A stretch of 34,953 nt of DNA from Dehalococcoidia bacterium (GCA_016930155.1 JAFGHL010000039.1:1-34953); one strand, 5' to 3'. Counted from the stretch's first letter, positions 1 through 8,507 are shown. Numbers and translations are program-made. The notes: generated from the letters alone by a model not told the origin.

Positions 1-243
1 CCGCTCAATGTCGGCGTCCAGCGTGCCGGGCGCTGCTTCCGGGCCGGGCTGCGATGTATCATGGTCCAGCGGAGTAAGCGAATTCTGCAGCTCCCAGGCC
101 GGCACGTTCAGGGCATAAGTCTCAGCGGCGCGGCGTATCCCGGCGCCCGTATGGGCGCTATCGATCGGCAGGCAGGCCGCCGCAACTATCAGCGCAAGAG
201 CCAGGCAGAGCAGGATTTTACGAGGAGCAAAGCGACTGAACAC
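1..243 (-). CDS. N-terminal part of a secreted or membrane-anchored protein (partial)
   Basis: Only the first 81 codons are present and the frame is open to the window edge. The start is taken as GTG at 243-241, because an AAAGGA Shine-Dalgarno sits nine bases before it; a TTG nine bases further upstream in the same frame would sit almost on top of that site. The product starts with a basic stretch (Arg4, Arg8, Lys9), then a hydrophobic Leu/Ala/Val-rich core at about residues 10-23 ending in Ala-Ala-Ala-Cys24. This is a signal peptide or single membrane anchor; the Cys context is a poor lipobox. The rest is Pro/Ala-rich and looks like an exported linker. No family can be named from this fragment. 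It is divergent from the gene at 484. Confidence 0.6.
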   Translation of the reverse strand, partial: MFSRFAPRKILLCLALALIVAAACLPIDSAHTGAGIRRAAETYALNVPAWELQNSLTPLDHDTSQPGPEAAPGTLDADIER

Positions 244-374
244 CCTGGACAATCCTTTATTTACCTTTTATATCGGAAACAGTCTTATTGTGCCTGAAAA
301 TCCTCACCCATCCAAATCCGGGACACGTTGCAACTAAGCATTTCCACCTAATTCTTATTACCTGTATATGCGCT

Positions 375-442
375 TTTGCGCAAATTTAAATTAAGCGTCA
401 TGACGGATGCCTGCGTGCTTTGCGCATGTTAAATTAGTAGCG
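375..442. repeat. Imperfect direct repeat upstream of the oxygen-defence genes
   Basis: Two copies of TTTGCGCA, a 2-3 base spacer, TTAAATTA and a trailing AGCG lie at 375-397 and 419-442, about 44 bases apart (four turns of helix). The first copy contains the perfect palindrome TTTGCGCAAA (375-384). They sit 42-109 bases before the start of the two-CW gene, in the divergent intergenic region. They could be a double operator or two promoter-like elements; which is not known. Confidence 0.5.
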
Positions 443-483
443 TAAGGAAAAGAAATTGATAAACAACAAAGGAGGAAACGACA

Positions 484-819
484 ATGGCTGAAATAATGGA
501 AAAGGTCCAGAACGAACAAACGGCACAGGGAGCGGAATTCAATTTCTGGGCTGACAAACAGCCCTGCTGGGAGAAGTGCCATTGTCCCGAGATGATAAAG
601 GCGGAGTGCCCGGCCACCAAGTACCAGTTCCTCCCCTGCTGGGAGATCGAGGGCACGTACTGCAAGCTGGACGATCGCGGGGCAACCGGCAAGGACACCA
701 GCATCTGCGAGGTCTGCCGGGTCTACAAGAAATACGGAAACGGCGAGCCCATCCGCATCAAGCTCCACGGCAAGGGCATGGACACTCAGCTCAAATCCCT
801 GGAAAAAATAGCTCGCTGA
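484..819 (+). CDS. Two-CW domain Cys-rich protein
   Basis: This is a 111-residue cytoplasmic protein with eight cysteines (C28, C32, C34, C42, C52, C60, C75, C78) and two Pro-Cys-Trp-Glu motifs at residues 27-30 and 51-54, followed by a Cys-Glu-Val-Cys-Arg-Val-Tyr segment. This pattern matches the small 'two-CW domain' proteins of anaerobic bacteria, whose function is not established. The paired CxxC-like cysteines suggest bound metal (Zn or Fe-S), which is an inference. The ATG has a strong AAAGGAGG eight bases upstream. It heads the oxygen-defence island but is cut off from the next gene by a strong terminator, so it is probably its own transcript. A redox or metal-sensing role would fit the neighbours but is not shown. 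Confidence 0.75.
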   Translation: MAEIMEKVQNEQTAQGAEFNFWADKQPCWEKCHCPEMIKAECPATKYQFLPCWEIEGTYCKLDDRGATGKDTSICEVCRVYKKYGNGEPIRIKLHGKGMDTQLKSLEKIAR

Positions 820-845
820 TAGCTCCGTCCCTAAGTACCCCTACA

Positions 846-877
846 GGCCGGCCTTTTTAAAAGGCCGGCCTTTCTCC
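846..877 (+). terminator. Rho-independent terminator
   Basis: GGCCGGCC at 846-853 pairs with GGCCGGCC at 863-870. The stem is extended by T4/A4 pairing across a very short loop, and TTTCTCC follows. It ends the two-CW transcript 27 bases after its stop codon. Confidence 0.75.
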
Positions 878-934
878 TTGCAAGCATGTGTTCCGGGCAA
901 ATGTGACTTTAATTACTTTCGCACAATGAAAAGT

Positions 935-943
935 TGCTATAAT
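935..943 (+). promoter_or_regulatory. Extended -10 promoter element
   Basis: TGCTATAAT, a perfect TGnTATAAT extended -10, lies 26 bases before the ATG at 969 and just after the terminator of the previous gene. No good -35 hexamer is seen, as is usual for extended -10 promoters. It would drive the rubrerythrin-like/Hrb/FprA/SOR/CopA operon. Confidence 0.6.
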
Positions 944-968
944 GTGCTGAACGGAGAGGAGGGTGCAC

Positions 969-1496
969 ATGAGAGACGGGCAAAAGGCGATTGTCGAGGC
1001 GCTCAAGTATGCTCTGCGCATGGAACTGGACGGGGAAAAATTCTATAAGCTGGCGGCGCAAGAGAGCACCAACAGGGTGGGGCAGGAGCTCTACGCATGG
1101 CTGGCGGGCCAGGAGGCGATTCATTACAAGCGTTTCGAAGAGCTCTATGCAGCCGTCACATCAGAGAAGGGCTGGCCGTCTTCAGCCGTCCAGCCGCCCA
1201 AACCGGTCAAACCGGGTACGATCTTCTCACGCCTGATCAAAGAGTCGGCCAAACCCACAGGCGCCAAAGCTGAGATAGTCTCCGCCGACAAGGCCATCGA
1301 GCTGGAGCTGAAGTCCCGCGACTACTACAGGGAGAGGGCGGATAAAGCCTCTTCCAACGTCGAAAAGAGTTTTTTCAAGTCCCTTTCCGCCGAGGAGCAG
1401 GGGCACTACCTGGCGCTGGTCGATTACAAGGAATATATCAGCGATCCCACCGGCTGGTTCACGCGCACGGAACACCATCTGCTGGACGGCGCGTGA
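969..1496 (+). CDS. Rubrerythrin-like (ferritin-like di-iron) protein without a rubredoxin domain
   Basis: The 175-residue product is a four-helix di-iron protein. Candidate iron ligands follow the rubrerythrin pattern: Glu in the first helix (E19/E23), E49-x-x-H52, Glu in the third helix (E111/E113) and E143-x-x-H146. A Pro-rich linker (about residues 74-83) separates the two helical hairpins, and there is no C-terminal Cys4 rubredoxin domain as in classical rubrerythrin. Family members reduce peroxide or handle iron; which applies here is unknown. The ATG at 969 is preferred over a GTG six bases earlier because GAGGAGG lies six bases before it. It is the first gene of a tightly spaced operon with Hrb, a flavodiiron protein and SOR, so a role in oxygen or peroxide defence is likely. 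Confidence 0.8.
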   Translation: MRDGQKAIVEALKYALRMELDGEKFYKLAAQESTNRVGQELYAWLAGQEAIHYKRFEELYAAVTSEKGWPSSAVQPPKPVKPGTIFSRLIKESAKPTGAKAEIVSADKAIELELKSRDYYRERADKASSNVEKSFFKSLSAEEQGHYLALVDYKEYISDPTGWFTRTEHHLLDGA

Positions 1497-1528
1497 CGGC
1501 TTAATCTCGGGGAGGTGAAACAGACAGC

Positions 1529-2212
1529 ATGAACTCAAAGGCACTGCATTCTCTGACCTACGGCCTGTTCGTCGTGTCGTCCTTCAAGGGTGACAGGATC
1601 AACGGACAGATCGCCAACACGGTCATCCAGGTATGCTCTGAACCCCAGGTCATACAGGCAGTGATCAACCGCAGCAATCTCACGCACGAATATATCTCCG
1701 CCAGCAAGGTTTTCACGGCATCCATACTCGCCAGGGAAACGCCGCTCAGCTTCATTGGAGGCTTCGGATTCAAGAGCGGCCGCGACGTCGACAAGTTCTC
1801 CGGAGTCGGATACAAAACCGGGCAGAGCGGCGCTCCCGTAGTGCTGGACAACTCCCTGGCATATATCGAGGCAAAGGTGATATCACAGCTCGACGTCCAC
1901 ACTCACACCATCTTCGTGGGCCTGATTACGGACGCCGATGTCATCAAAGAAGGCGAGCCTATCACCTACGCGTATTACCAGCAGGTCAAACGGGGCACCA
2001 CACCCAAAACGGCGCCGAGCTTTATTGCGGATAAAAAGGAGGATAAAGCGACCATGGATAAATATGAATGCAGCGTTTGCGGTTATATCTACGATCCCGA
2101 GAAAGGCGACCCGGACGGAGGAATCAAGCCCGGCACCAGGTTCGAAGACATACCCGACGACTGGACCTGCCCCGTATGCGGAGCGGAAAAGAGCCAGTTT
2201 AAAAAGCTGTAA
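1529..2212 (+). CDS. hrb: High-molecular-weight rubredoxin (flavin reductase-rubredoxin fusion)
   Basis: The 227-residue protein has an N-terminal FMN-binding flavin-reductase-like domain (about residues 1-155) and a C-terminal rubredoxin (about 176-227) with C181-x-x-C184-Gly and C214-x-x-C217-Gly as the four iron ligands. This is the architecture of Hrb of Moorella, known to take electrons from NADH and pass them to the flavodiiron protein FprA. The next gene, 12 bases downstream, encodes exactly such a protein. The linker around residues 156-175 is Lys/Thr-rich and flexible. GGGGAGGTGA precedes the ATG. The expected function is cytoplasmic NADH-to-FprA electron transfer for O2 or NO reduction. 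Confidence 0.9.
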   Translation: MNSKALHSLTYGLFVVSSFKGDRINGQIANTVIQVCSEPQVIQAVINRSNLTHEYISASKVFTASILARETPLSFIGGFGFKSGRDVDKFSGVGYKTGQSGAPVVLDNSLAYIEAKVISQLDVHTHTIFVGLITDADVIKEGEPITYAYYQQVKRGTTPKTAPSFIADKKEDKATMDKYECSVCGYIYDPEKGDPDGGIKPGTRFEDIPDDWTCPVCGAEKSQFKKL

Positions 2213-2224
2213 GAGGAGGTTGGT

Positions 2225-3409
2225 ATGAAAAGGCCTCAAATCAAGCCCGGCATCGATCCGGTCGGCGCCATAGACTGGGACCGCCGCCTGTTCGACTCGC
2301 TGATACCGCTACCGGACGGCACGAGCTACAACTCCTACCTGGTGCGCGGCAGCCGCAAGACCGCGCTGGTGGACACGGTCGATCCCAATATGGACACGGT
2401 GCTCACAGACAACCTGGACGACCTCAAGGTCGAACAGATCGATTACGTCATCTGCAACCACGCCGAGCAGGACCATGCCGGCAGCATTCCCCTGATCCTG
2501 GATTTATATCCGGAGGCCAGGGTTGTCTGCACACCCAAATGCAAGGGCATGCTGATCGACCTGCTCCACCTGGACGAGGGCGCCGTAACGACGGTCAACG
2601 ACGGCGAGACGCTGTCGCTGGGCAATAAGACACTTGAGTTCATCCATGCGCCCTGGGTGCACTGGCCGGAGACCATGGTCTGCTACCTGCGCGAGGATAA
2701 AGTACTTTTCTCCTGCGACTTCTTCGGCTCGCACCTGGCGCAGTCCGCCCTCTACGTCCAGGACGAAGGCCAGGTATACGAGTCCGCCAAGAGATATTTC
2801 GGCGAGATAATGATGCCGTTCAGGACCAATATCAAGAAGAACATGGAGCGTCTCAAGGGCTACGACATCGACATCATCGCTCCCAGCCACGGACCGGTCT
2901 ATGACAGGCCGGAGTTCATACTGGAATGCTACAAGCACTGGGTTTACGACGAGCCCGCCAATATGGTGCTGCTGCCGTATGTCTCCATGCACGGCAGCAC
3001 CAAAGACATGGTGGACCACATGGTGGGGGCATTGATCGAGCGGGGCGTAAACGTCAGGCAATTCGACCTGACGGTGGCCGATCCCGGCAAAATAGCCATC
3101 GCCCTGGTGGACTCGGCGACACTGGTACTGGGCACCTGCACGGTGCTGGGCGGAGCGCACCCGCTGGCTGCCAATATCGTTTTCCTGGCCAACGCGCTGC
3201 GTCCCAACCTGAAATTCGCCACCATTATCGGCTCATTCGGCTGGGGCAGCCGCACCATAGAACAGCTCACGGGCATGCTGACCAATATCAAACCTGAAGT
3301 ACTGCCGCCAGTTTATATCAAGGGCAGCCCGTCCGAAGGCGATTTCGCCGCCCTGGATGCGCTGGCTGAAACTATTGCGCAAAAGCACCGTGATAACGGC
3401 TACAAATAA
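2225..3409 (+). CDS. fprA: Flavodiiron protein (FprA-type O2/NO reductase)
   Basis: The 394-residue protein is of normal length for a class A flavodiiron protein. The N-terminal beta-lactamase-like domain carries the complete di-iron ligand set: H79-x-E81-x-D83-H84, H146, D165 and H222. The C-terminal flavodoxin domain starts near residue 248, with a phosphate-binding loop around the HGST segment (256-259). Such enzymes reduce O2 to water and/or NO to N2O using electrons from rubredoxin. The partner Hrb is encoded immediately upstream. GAGGAGG precedes the ATG. It is a cytoplasmic oxygen-scavenging enzyme typical of strict anaerobes. Confidence 0.95.
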   Translation: MKRPQIKPGIDPVGAIDWDRRLFDSLIPLPDGTSYNSYLVRGSRKTALVDTVDPNMDTVLTDNLDDLKVEQIDYVICNHAEQDHAGSIPLILDLYPEARVVCTPKCKGMLIDLLHLDEGAVTTVNDGETLSLGNKTLEFIHAPWVHWPETMVCYLREDKVLFSCDFFGSHLAQSALYVQDEGQVYESAKRYFGEIMMPFRTNIKKNMERLKGYDIDIIAPSHGPVYDRPEFILECYKHWVYDEPANMVLLPYVSMHGSTKDMVDHMVGALIERGVNVRQFDLTVADPGKIAIALVDSATLVLGTCTVLGGAHPLAANIVFLANALRPNLKFATIIGSFGWGSRTIEQLTGMLTNIKPEVLPPVYIKGSPSEGDFAALDALAETIAQKHRDNGYK

Positions 3410-3430
3410 AAACGAACAGGAGAACCGGCC

Positions 3431-3973
3431 ATGACTTACTGGATGTGCGAAAAATGCAATTTCGTTGTAGAGGCGGCCAGGCCACCCGACCCCTGCCCCA
3501 GTTGCCTGGTCAAATGCGCCTTCAGCGACGTCACCTGCTACACACCCGAGTGCGGCGGCCAGGGTACGATGGATTCCAGGCTGGTGGCCCAGCGCGCCAT
3601 CAAGCGGGAGAAGCCGGGGAAGATCGTCCATTTCAGCGACCTGGCCAGAGGACGCACCTCGGAGGGCAAGGAGAAACACATACCGGTCATAGAGCTGATG
3701 AGAGGCCAGGGCAAGATGGGCAAGGACCTGGTGGAGATCGCCGTCGGCAGGGAGGCGTCCCATCCCAATACGGCGGATCACTATATAGTCTGGATACAGG
3801 CTTTCGGCGTTAAAAAAGAAGGACATATCCTCGACCTGGGAAGAGAGATCTTCAAACCTGAAAAAGGCAGGCCGGTGTATGCCTTTGAGATCAACTCATC
3901 CGAGTTCACACATCTCTTCTCCTTCAGCTACTGCACCCAGCACGGCGTCTGGGAACAACACCTGGAGCTGTAA
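3431..3973 (+). CDS. Superoxide reductase with N-terminal rubredoxin-like Cys-rich domain
   Basis: The 180-residue protein has a C-terminal neelaredoxin/desulfoferrodoxin domain with the full active site: E81-K82-H83, H111, H117 (spacing of six, as in known SORs), C168 and H171. These give the square-pyramidal Fe(His)4Cys centre that reduces superoxide to hydrogen peroxide. The N-terminal part is not the usual desulforedoxin domain. It has C6-x-x-C9 and C22-x-x-C25 as in rubrerythrin-type rubredoxin domains, plus extra cysteines C29, C36 and C41. The domain probably delivers electrons to the active site; this is an inference. It follows FprA by 21 bases, and its stop codon overlaps the copper ATPase start by one base. 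Confidence 0.9.
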   Translation: MTYWMCEKCNFVVEAARPPDPCPSCLVKCAFSDVTCYTPECGGQGTMDSRLVAQRAIKREKPGKIVHFSDLARGRTSEGKEKHIPVIELMRGQGKMGKDLVEIAVGREASHPNTADHYIVWIQAFGVKKEGHILDLGREIFKPEKGRPVYAFEINSSEFTHLFSFSYCTQHGVWEQHLEL

Positions 3974-6264
3974 TGCCCGGGAATGACAATCCGGCAACGG
4001 TGAAAACCACTTTCTCCGTGAGCGGGATGTCCTGCGCGTCCTGCGTCTCCCGCGTCGAGAAGTCCCTGCAGAATTTGCCGGGCGTGGTTTCCGTAAGCGT
4101 AAACCTGGCGTCCAGCAGGGCGGTGGTAGAGCATACAGTGGAAGCCGACACATCCGCCCTGCTGCGCGCCGTAACCGACGCTGGCTACGGGATCGAGGTG
4201 GTGACGGCGGAGGAAGGCAGGGAGGACGCGGCGTCTCTGCGCGAGATGTCGCAGCTCAGGACACAGTTCATCTTTTCGTTATGTACGGCCGCCGTGGTTA
4301 TGCTGCTGAGCATGACCGACCTGCTCAACTTCGGCTGGAAGCCTTATCTGTTATGGGCGCTGGCCACGCCCGTTCAGTTCTGGGCCGGCCTGCGATTCTA
4401 CAGGGGCGCCTGGGGCGCGCTCAAGCACGGCGCGGCGGACATGAATACGCTGATAGCCGTGGGCACATCGGCGGCCTACCTGTACAGCGCGGCGGTGGTG
4501 CTCTTCCCGCATTTCTTCGCCGCAGCCGGCATGGGACACGGCCTGTACTTCGATACTTCCTCCATGATCATAGCGCTGATATTGATGGGACGCTTTCTGG
4601 AGTCGCGCGCCCGCGGACAGACCTCCGAGGCCATTAAAAAACTGATCGGCCTGCGTCCCAATACAGCCAACGCCGTACGGGACGGTAAAGAGGTGGAGGT
4701 GCCGGTGGAGCAGGTGGCGGTGGGTGAGATTTTACTGGTAAAGCCGGGCGAGAAGGTGCCGGTGGACGGCGTCGTCAGCGAAGGCTATTCGGCGGTGGAC
4801 GAGTCCATGTTTACCGGCGAGAGCATGCCCGTGGAAAAGAAGCAGGGGGACAGCGTGACCGGCGCGACGCTCAACCTGACGGGCAGCTTCAAATTCAGGG
4901 TTACCAGGGTAGGCCGGGACACCGTGCTCTCCCGCATCATCAGGCTGGTCGACGAGGCACAGGGGAGCAAGGCGCCCATCCAGAGGATGGCGGATATAAT
5001 AGCAGGCTATTTCGTGCCCGCGGTTATCGCCATCGCTTTTATCACCTTTTTCATCTGGCTGATCATCGGGCCGCAGCCCTCTTTCGTCTACGCCCTGCTA
5101 AATTTCGTGGCTGTTCTGATTATCGCCTGCCCCTGCGCGCTGGGCCTGGCCACACCCACTGCCATCATAGTGGGCACGGGCAAGGGCGCCCAATACGGGA
5201 TACTCATCAAAAACGGGGAGGCGCTGGAGCGCACGCAAAGCATAACCACGGTTATGCTGGATAAGACCGGCACACTGACGCAGGGACGCCCCCTGCTGAC
5301 CGATATAAAGGCCTTCCCTCCCTTTTCGCAGGACGAGGCACTGCGGCTGGCGGCGGCTGCAGAACGCAACTCCGAACATCCGCTGGCGCTGACGATTGTA
5401 AGTTTCGTCCGGGAAAAGGGGCTGGATGCGCCGGCCCCTTCGACCTTCCGGGCGCTCCCCGGTCTGGGCATCGACGCAGGCGTGGAAGGCCGTTCGATTA
5501 CACTCGGAAACAGCACATTGATGCGGGAAAGGGGCATCGATACCGGAGCTGCGGACAAGGAGGCGGAAGTGCTGTGGAACCAGGGAAAAACCGTGCTCTT
5601 CCTCAGCGTCGACAACAGGATAGCGGCGGTGCTGGCTCTGGCGGACACTCTCAAGCCTGAAGCAGCGGCGTCCGTATCCGCTTTGAAAAACATGGGATTT
5701 CGCGTTGTGATGCTGACAGGCGACAACGCGCGTGCGGCCGGGTACATCGCAGCACAGGCCGGCATAGACGGCGTGATCGCCGACGTGCTGCCTGAAAACA
5801 AGTCGTCCGAAGTGATAAAATTACAGAAGGAAGGACAGGTGGTGGCGATGGTCGGGGACGGCATCAACGATGCTCCTGCGCTGGCCCAGGCCGACATCGG
5901 CATCGCCATGGGCACGGGCACGGACGTGGCAATGGAGACGGGCGATATCACACTCATGAGGGGGGACCTCAGCGGCATCGTTACAGCCATCTCGCTGAGC
6001 CGACAAACTGTGAAAACGATCAAGCAGAACCTGTTCTGGGCATTCGCCTACAACGTCATACTCATACCGGTTGCGGCCGGCATACTCTATCCCTTTTTCT
6101 CCGCGGGCAACGTCCCGCCGGGGCTGCAGTTCATCTTCGGACGCTACGGTTTTCTCAATCCCATGCTGGCCGCGCTGGCCATGGCCGCCAGTTCGGTCAC
6201 GGTGGTATCCAATTCGCTCAGGCTGAGAGGATTCAAACCGGTTGCGCTTACGGCGGAGAAATGA
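3973..6264 (+). CDS. copA: Copper-exporting P1B-type ATPase
   Basis: The 763-residue inner-membrane pump has one N-terminal heavy-metal-associated domain (GMSC21-x-x-C24), paired transmembrane helices, the phosphatase-domain TGE, the metal-binding C386-P-C388, the phosphorylated D430 in DKTGTLT, an SEHPLA motif and GDGINDAP from residue 628. The last helix carries the Met-x-x-Ser-x-x-x-x-Asn pattern ([14 protein letters not shown]) typical of Cu(I) specificity. It should pump Cu(I) out of the cytoplasm at the cost of ATP. The ATG overlaps the SOR stop (TAATG), so translation is coupled. Being in an oxygen-defence operon makes sense because free copper damages Fe-S enzymes. Confidence 0.93.
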   Translation: MPGNDNPATVKTTFSVSGMSCASCVSRVEKSLQNLPGVVSVSVNLASSRAVVEHTVEADTSALLRAVTDAGYGIEVVTAEEGREDAASLREMSQLRTQFIFSLCTAAVVMLLSMTDLLNFGWKPYLLWALATPVQFWAGLRFYRGAWGALKHGAADMNTLIAVGTSAAYLYSAAVVLFPHFFAAAGMGHGLYFDTSSMIIALILMGRFLESRARGQTSEAIKKLIGLRPNTANAVRDGKEVEVPVEQVAVGEILLVKPGEKVPVDGVVSEGYSAVDESMFTGESMPVEKKQGDSVTGATLNLTGSFKFRVTRVGRDTVLSRIIRLVDEAQGSKAPIQRMADIIAGYFVPAVIAIAFITFFIWLIIGPQPSFVYALLNFVAVLIIACPCALGLATPTAIIVGTGKGAQYGILIKNGEALERTQSITTVMLDKTGTLTQGRPLLTDIKAFPPFSQDEALRLAAAAERNSEHPLALTIVSFVREKGLDAPAPSTFRALPGLGIDAGVEGRSITLGNSTLMRERGIDTGAADKEAEVLWNQGKTVLFLSVDNRIAAVLALADTLKPEAAASVSALKNMGFRVVMLTGDNARAAGYIAAQAGIDGVIADVLPENKSSEVIKLQKEGQVVAMVGDGINDAPALAQADIGIAMGTGTDVAMETGDITLMRGDLSGIVTAISLSRQTVKTIKQNLFWAFAYNVILIPVAAGILYPFFSAGNVPPGLQFIFGRYGFLNPMLAALAMAASSVTVVSNSLRLRGFKPVALTAEK

Positions 6265-6348
6265 TGACTTACGTCACATCCTGAGTTGATTAAAATCTGA
6301 TAACATGCCGTAAATCATCGTTGACGCATATAAATAAAGGAGGTTGAG

Positions 6349-7182
6349 TTGAATAAATCACAGATCGTCGCATTGCTCAATAAGGACATCGAGGGAGAAC
6401 ATGCCGCCATCATCCAGTACCTGGCCCATGCCTATGCCATGGGCGAGGGCGAGCTGGCCTGTGAGATCGAGGCCATAGCGCGCGAGGAGATGCGCCACCT
6501 GGACTGGCTGGCCGAGGCTGTGACAGATCTGGGAGGCACGCCCAGCTTCACGAGGGGCAAGATGCGCCAGGGCGGCAAGACCGTGACCGCCTGGATGAAA
6601 AACGACGTGCTGGCCGAGGAGGATGCAATTAAGATGTACCGCGACCACATCCGCCTGATCAAGGACGTTAAGATCAAGCGGCTGCTGGAGCGCATACTCT
6701 CCGACGAAATGTCGCACCACGGTGACTTCGTGGGCTTCGTCAAAGAGGCCGCCGAAGAGAAGCTGAAGGACCTGCGCGGCGAGCGCAAAGACAAGCTGAC
6801 TCGCGTGCTGGACTGGGGCATAGAGCACGAGTACACCGTCATTCTTCAATACCTGCTGCATTCCTATGCGGCGCCCAACGAGAAGATGCGCAACGAGCTG
6901 CAGGACCAGGCCATCAACGAGATGCAGCATATGGGCTGGCTGGCCGAGAAAATGGTCGGCAGGGGCGGCCATCCCCACATGGAGCACACTAAAATCGAGA
7001 GGCCAAAAACGGTCGCTAAAATGCTGGATGCCGACATCAAAATCGAGAAACAGGTCGCGTCCGCCTACGATAAGGCGGCAAAGGAGATCGACGACAGGAA
7101 GGTCAGGAAGCTGCTGACCAGGATCCGCGACCACGAGCTCTACCACATTAAAGTATTCAACGACCTGAAAAAGACGCTCTGA
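6349..7182 (+). CDS. Tandemly duplicated ferritin-like di-iron protein
   Basis: The 277-residue protein consists of two homologous four-helix halves. Half one has E17, E47-x-x-H50, E91 and E120-x-x-H123. Half two repeats this as E161, E191-x-x-H194, E233 and E263-x-x-H266, so both keep a full di-iron ligand set at an offset of 142-144 residues. Flanking segments are also alike, such as QYLAHAYA against QYLLHSYA and HLDWLAE against HMGWLAE. Single-domain relatives resemble bacterioferritin or DPS-like proteins. The duplicated form suggests a fused pseudo-dimer for iron storage or peroxide removal. The start is TTG, supported by AAAGGAGG five bases upstream. An 84-base gap separates it from copA, and SOD follows after 18 bases. 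Confidence 0.82.
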   Translation: MNKSQIVALLNKDIEGEHAAIIQYLAHAYAMGEGELACEIEAIAREEMRHLDWLAEAVTDLGGTPSFTRGKMRQGGKTVTAWMKNDVLAEEDAIKMYRDHIRLIKDVKIKRLLERILSDEMSHHGDFVGFVKEAAEEKLKDLRGERKDKLTRVLDWGIEHEYTVILQYLLHSYAAPNEKMRNELQDQAINEMQHMGWLAEKMVGRGGHPHMEHTKIERPKTVAKMLDADIKIEKQVASAYDKAAKEIDDRKVRKLLTRIRDHELYHIKVFNDLKKTL

Positions 7183-7200
7183 TAATAAGGAGGATCTATC

Positions 7201-7779
7201 ATGGCATATGAAGCGAAGGATTACGCGAAACTGCTGGGCATGGAGGGATTCAGCGACGTTCTGCTGAACAACCATTTCACGCTCTACAAAGGCTATGTGG
7301 CCAACACCAACAAGCTGTTCGACGGCCTGTCGGGAATGCTTAAAGACGGCAAGGCCGCGACTCCCGAGTACGCCGAGCTTAAGAGAAGGATGGGCTGGGA
7401 GTTTAACGGCATGCGGCTGCACGAATATTACTTCGAAAACCTGGGCGGCAAAGGCGCGCTCAACCAGGACGGCAAGCTGGGCAAGCTGCTGGCCGCCGGC
7501 TTCGGCAGCTACGAAGCCTGGATGCAGGACCTCAAAGGCACGGCCACTATGCGCGGAATCGGCTGGACCGTCCTCTACCAGGACGTTATAGGCGGCAAAC
7601 TTTTCAACCAGTGGATCAACGAGCATGACTTCGGCCACCCGGCAGGCTGCCAGCCGCTGCTCGTGCTGGATGTCTTCGAGCACGCGTTCATCACCGACTA
7701 CGGACTCAAGCGGGCGGACTACATCGAGGCCTTCCTCAAAAACATCGACTGGAAGGCCGTCGAATCGCATCTGCGCTGA
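7201..7779 (+). CDS. Superoxide dismutase, Fe/Mn family
   Basis: The 192-residue protein is a normal-length Fe/Mn SOD. The metal ligands H25, H74, D157 and H161 (in DVFEH, where DxWEH is usual) and the active-site Trp region GW at 121-122 are all present. It converts superoxide into O2 and H2O2 in the cytoplasm; there is no signal peptide. The metal (Fe or Mn) cannot be told safely from the sequence. It has a good AAGGAGG site and is 18 bases after the duplicated ferritin gene, which would take up the iron involved. Finding an SOD and a superoxide reductase in the same island is unusual for an anaerobe. Confidence 0.93.
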   Translation: MAYEAKDYAKLLGMEGFSDVLLNNHFTLYKGYVANTNKLFDGLSGMLKDGKAATPEYAELKRRMGWEFNGMRLHEYYFENLGGKGALNQDGKLGKLLAAGFGSYEAWMQDLKGTATMRGIGWTVLYQDVIGGKLFNQWINEHDFGHPAGCQPLLVLDVFEHAFITDYGLKRADYIEAFLKNIDWKAVESHLR

Positions 7780-7816
7780 ACGTGACACAATAAATAGATT
7801 CACGGTTTACGTAATC

Positions 7817-8485
7817 ATGTTTAAATCCGATGTACTCGGAGCAATCAATCTGGCGCTGCTGACACTGCTGGCCGGCTGCGCGGGCAGCGCTTCTTCCGGC
7901 AGCAGGGACCTGTCTGCGGTGCAGATAACGGAATACCAGGGGGAGCGCCTGTCCGACCTGGGCGATTTCCAAGAGAATTCGATCAAAGGCCCCCAGCGTG
8001 TCGATATCGGCTCCTACAGGCTGCGGGTCACCGGCCTGGTGGATAAACCTCTCGCCTACTCATACTCCAAAGTGCTGTCCGCGCACAAAAGCTACACCAA
8101 GCTGGTTACGCTGGATTGCGTGGATGGCTGGGCGGTCAAGATACTGTGGGAGGGCGTGCTGGTGGCCGACATCACCGACCGGGCCGGCATACTGCCCGCT
8201 GCCAACACCGTCATCTTCCACGCGCACGACGGCTACACCACCTCTCTCCCCCTGGCATACGTCATGGATAAAAACATCATGCTGGCCTATAAAATCAACG
8301 GCGTGGAACTGCCGCCCGATCGTGGTTTCCCCTTTCAGCTGGTGGCTGAAGACAAGTGGGGATATAAGTGGATCAAATGGGTGACCGAAATTGAGCTATC
8401 GGACGATCCGAACTATAAAGGCTACTGGGAAAGGGCGGGCTACTCCAACGACGCCGACCTCGATAAGCCCTTCTTCGACAGATGA
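7817..8485 (+). CDS. Sulfite-oxidase-fold molybdopterin-binding lipoprotein
   Basis: The 222-residue protein has an N-terminal hydrophobic segment ending in a lipobox (Leu-Leu-Ala-Gly-Cys21), so it is probably a lipoprotein on the outer face of the membrane. The rest matches the oxidoreductase molybdopterin-binding (sulfite oxidase) fold. C101 in LDCVDGW is the expected molybdenum thiolate ligand, and the IKWVTEIEL segment near the C-terminus is typical. The C-terminal dimerisation domain of true sulfite oxidases is absent. It has no twin-arginine signal, although molybdoenzymes exported with cofactor normally use Tat. The ATG at 7817 is the only sensible start but lacks a clear Shine-Dalgarno. 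The substrate is unknown. It is last in the + strand island and convergent with the NfeD-like gene. Confidence 0.75.
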   Translation: MFKSDVLGAINLALLTLLAGCAGSASSGSRDLSAVQITEYQGERLSDLGDFQENSIKGPQRVDIGSYRLRVTGLVDKPLAYSYSKVLSAHKSYTKLVTLDCVDGWAVKILWEGVLVADITDRAGILPAANTVIFHAHDGYTTSLPLAYVMDKNIMLAYKINGVELPPDRGFPFQLVAEDKWGYKWIKWVTEIELSDDPNYKGYWERAGYSNDADLDKPFFDR

Positions 8486-8507
8486 TCCGGAATAAGGTAA
8501 CCGGGAC

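Noticed and set aside
61-297. 78-codon open frame on the plus strand
   Set aside because: The minus-strand frame of the same stretch gives a convincing signal peptide with a ribosome site; the plus frame has no family features.
5088-6023. 311-codon open frame on the minus strand
   Set aside because: It is opposite the ATPase domain of CopA, is Ser/Ala-rich and has no recognisable motif.
6265-6348. Promoter between copA and the duplicated ferritin gene
   Set aside because: TTGATT and TTGACG boxes are present, but no -10 hexamer lies at a proper distance; TGACTTACGTCA is a short inverted repeat that could be chance.
6358-7803. 481-codon open frame on the minus strand
   Set aside because: It lies exactly opposite the ferritin-like and SOD genes, which have clear catalytic motifs and ribosome sites. 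It is a by-product of their codon bias.
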